Shown here: piece after piece, positions 61,281 through 64,000 of the stretch | Numbering within the stretch: the first letter of the stretch is position 1 | How the letters are laid out: each line of letters begins with the position of its first letter | Assembly (NCBI GenBank): GCA_013399855.1 | Contig: VXAY01003847.1 | Coordinates: forward strand, 188,961-252,960 | Source: Oxyruncus cristatus | Lineage: Eukaryota > Chordata > Aves > Passeriformes > Cotingidae | Length of the DNA: 64,000 nt | Reading direction: 5' to 3' | Translations under genes and position numbers: made by a program | The notes under the pieces: model-generated | The model's database searches: none | Told to the model about the DNA's origin: nothing | Seen by the model: only the letters and a program-made list of their open reading frames with translations

Positions 61281-64000
61281 CTAGGAAAAGAAAAAAAAAA
61301 AAAATACCCTACTGTGAATAGAAGTGGCTTTTGAAATCCCATAATGCAAATACATTTATGATACTTCACATATTTCACATAAATATATGACTCTTCACCA
61401 GCCCCCTATAGTCAATTACAATCAAGGAGTCACAAATAAATTTTTCAGATGTTCCCTAGGTGACTTCAGGTCTTTTGTCCCAGTGACACTTCATGAGACA
61501 CATGCAGCGCTCCTTGGAACTTATTTTAATCTATTCTACCACTTGTCGATTACTGGGACTTCATGTAGCACAACAGATTTTTCTGTTTGCAAGACACTAG
61601 AGAATTGCTGTTCAGTTCCATATTTCTGTGAAACGTCCATGAGAACTGCTCGCAACAAATGTTTCACAGGTTCAGTCTACACAACTTCGCAAAAAAAAAA
61701 AAAAAAAAGGACACTCTGTAACATTCACAATGAACAATGTTTCTTCAGCTTTACTTGTTTAGTAGTACTTTGGTGAACACAGAATGGTTCTTTGGTCAAA
61801 GTAATATTGACAAGTATTCTGCACCAATCTCTTCTGTACAAAATCCATGATGCAAGACTGATTCTGATGAATAAACTGCCCTGGTTATACGAAAGAATAA
61901 TTGGGTAGTGTCCATCTATTCCCTCTTCTATACTCTCTCACAACAGAACCAAAAATGACAAACTATGAAACACATCAAAGTCTTTTCTCATAGATAGAGA
62001 CTGTGGTATACTAAAACTTGTCAAGTTTTAGTGTTTAAGAACACCTCTTAAACACTTAAAAGTCATGGTACACCTCTATATAAGATCCAAGGCTTCCTCA
62101 GATTTTATGTCAAATCAGTCTGGCCAATCCAACCAATCAATTTGACTGGTTCTGGTCAGATCAGGACTCCGTTTGCTGGAACAGAAGGATCGTTTTCTCA
62201 GATCTAGAACAATTTTAATATTCTTAACTGGAGTTTTGCTGTCCTGAAACACTGGCAACATCCTAATTTCTATAGTATTGATTTGGAGAACAACCTCATT
62301 AAGTTCATCTTAAAAAACACCCTTACCTAGGAATATTTTGCCTTATGTCCAAAAGGAAAAGGTTGTTCTAGAGTGTTGGCTGTACTGGAGTATAAATTAG
62401 ACAAGCACAGCAGTTCCTCCCTGTTGGCTTGGGTTTTGTTTTTAATTTCTAGAAAGCTCTGACCAATTTAAAAAATACTTACAGACAGAAAAGGGTCAGC
62501 GTATGTGGCTCAGTACCAAAGCTTCACACTTACTTTTTCTCACAATTTAAGCCTCTGACATTACACAGCAGACAAATTTGGCAGTTTTCATGGTTGTCAG
62601 ACATAGAAATGTCTTACTCCCTGCCAAAAACTATTTTGAAAGTGAAATCCAAAAAGTAAAACCCAGAAAGGCATTGAATCTTATTACAACTGAAATTCAT
62701 TTTACTTGAGCAAGGACAGTACATTTGCTTCTTAAAAGATGACTGAATAAAGTAGGGGGAGTGGCGCAAAATCAGATAGAGATAAACAAAAAGAAGCCTT
62801 AAAATAAAAAAAATATTTTTGTTATTTATTTGCAACATTTTAACCAGGTCAGATTTTAATTTTCACAGGGGAGGAAAAAACCCATATATTTATGATGCAT
62901 GGGTTTGAACCTTATATTATTAGATCTGTTCTGGTTTTATGCTAGCATTGTCTCTAAAGGGAAAAAGATTGTGGTAGGAACCAAGACTAACTAGAAGACT
63001 TTGCCCAAATCATTCATAAAGAGGTTTTCACCGTACAATTTCAAAGGTCTGAATTCATGCTTCAATTAAGTAATACTTCAAAATCAAGAACTATAGCAAT
63101 AGCAATTTAGTAGGGTAACATTTTTGAGCAACTGCTTTAAGGATCCTTAAATCAATTATTTTCTACTCATTGGAGGTTCCAAAAGCTCTCAAGAGAACTT
63201 TTGTTGTATGACAAGATACAACACTCCTGAAATGGCAGGAAACAGCCTTTGCCTGTATCTAAAAAATGCAACAGAAAGTTAAGTCTCTCTTAACATTTTA
63301 TATACCATACTAAATACGGTTCAATTTGTAAAGCAAATAAAGAAATGTTGAGGGAGAAGTTTTGATAGTACAGGTACGACACTTCTTTCTCCAAAAAGAG
63401 AAAACTTCCCTTAAAATAAAATTTAATTTGAACCTGTTGCACAGTACAAACACCTTTGAGAACATCATACTCGGGTTCTAGCCTTCAGGTGTCTTTCAAT
63501 AAATGGGCGTAAGTAATGCTCTTATTGAGACTTTCCAATTTTGGTTAAGCTTATATATGGACAATTTTACAAGTCTGCAAAATACAGCTGCAAATGTCTT
63601 AAAAGACCAACTAAACCTTGAAAACAGAAATGTTACAGGAATCTCCTGGATCTGACTTTTTGTTCCAAGACCTATAGAGTTACAAATAAAAAGTTTATTT
63701 GGTTTCAAAGATACCAAGAGATTACTAGGAGGCACTCTCTTAAATGAAACAAAAAGGCATGTTCTTCTAATATGCGATACTCTTTTTATATACAGAAAAA
63801 AACTTTCTTGCTTTTCATTTTACTCTAATGCATCTCAAACTTTATAAACTTTATAAAAATCTCACTCAAACTCTCTTAACTCTCATGCCTACAAAGCCTC
63901 ACTTTTGCAAGTATTTTCACTCAAGTCACAGGGAATATTCACATGCCTAATTTAACCATTTAAAAAAAATCTTTACATCTTGGACCTTATTCACTTACTG
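61281..64000 (-). other. Partial EXOC2 intron upstream of exon A
   Basis: The intron runs off the right edge of the window. It includes the pyrimidine-rich acceptor region of exon A (A-run at 61284-61302 on the plus strand), an A18 run at 61691-61708 and a pair of hairpins at 62010-62055. The first coding exon of EXOC2 was not found here. Confidence 0.85.
62010..62055. repeat. Two overlapping perfect inverted repeats
   Basis: The first has 11-base arms (actaaaacttg and caagttttagt) around a single T at 62010-62032. The second has 10-base arms (gtgtttaaga and tcttaaacac) around a 5-base loop at 62031-62055. They overlap by two bases. This could be the core of a small foldback or MITE-like element, or cruciform-prone DNA. 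No terminal repeats or target duplications were established. Confidence 0.85.

Noticed and set aside
61387..61776. 129-codon plus-strand open frame
   Set aside because: It lacks similarity to any protein I know, ends in a poly-Lys run from an A18 tract, and lies antisense inside an intron. It is most likely chance.

Overview
The window is vertebrate, most likely avian, nuclear DNA. It is AT-rich, has no bacterial-style gene packing, and carries sparse CR1-type LINE copies with the ATTCTATG-like 3' end typical of birds. CR1 also occurs in turtles and crocodilians, so 'bird' is an inference from CR1 style and compact introns. I cannot name the species.

Nearly the whole window is the interior of one gene on the minus strand: EXOC2 (Sec5), a subunit of the exocyst vesicle-tethering complex. 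Sixteen consecutive coding exons were found by reading minus-strand frames between consensus splice sites. They run from 61280 down to 1299 and join without any frame break (1817 nt). Counted on the 924-residue human protein, as recalled, they cover about residues 41 to 645. The first coding exon (start codon, first ~40 residues) lies beyond 64000 and the C-terminal third lies before position 1. Fifteen introns have GT-AG ends or, in one case, GC-AG ends. They range from 93 bp to 11,570 bp.

Layout from the gene's 5' side (high coordinates): the Ral-binding IPT/TIG exon and its partner (61.3-59.5 kb); a long intron with a degraded CR1 reverse-transcriptase copy, an (AT)12 tract and a CTCF-like site (59.5-50.8 kb); two exons separated by an intron with a CR1 ORF1 esterase relic (50.8-46.5 kb); a 9.7-kb intron with a likely ancient CORE-SINE and an RFX-like palindrome; an exon at 36.8 kb; a tight three-exon cluster (33.0-32.0 kb); an exon ending in a GC splice donor (29.3 kb); an 11.6-kb intron with a CR1 fragment and a GC-richer block; and seven further exons (17.6-1.3 kb) in introns of 0.3-3.4 kb.

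No second protein-coding gene, RNA gene, CRISPR array or operon is visible. The other open reading frames are short, unrelated to known proteins, or are exons and LINE remnants read in extended frames. I found no previously undescribed biological system. The most notable items are the GC-AG intron next to a frame-neutral exon, a pair of overlapping perfect hairpins near 62.03 kb, two MIR-like SINE relics, and candidate regulatory motifs.
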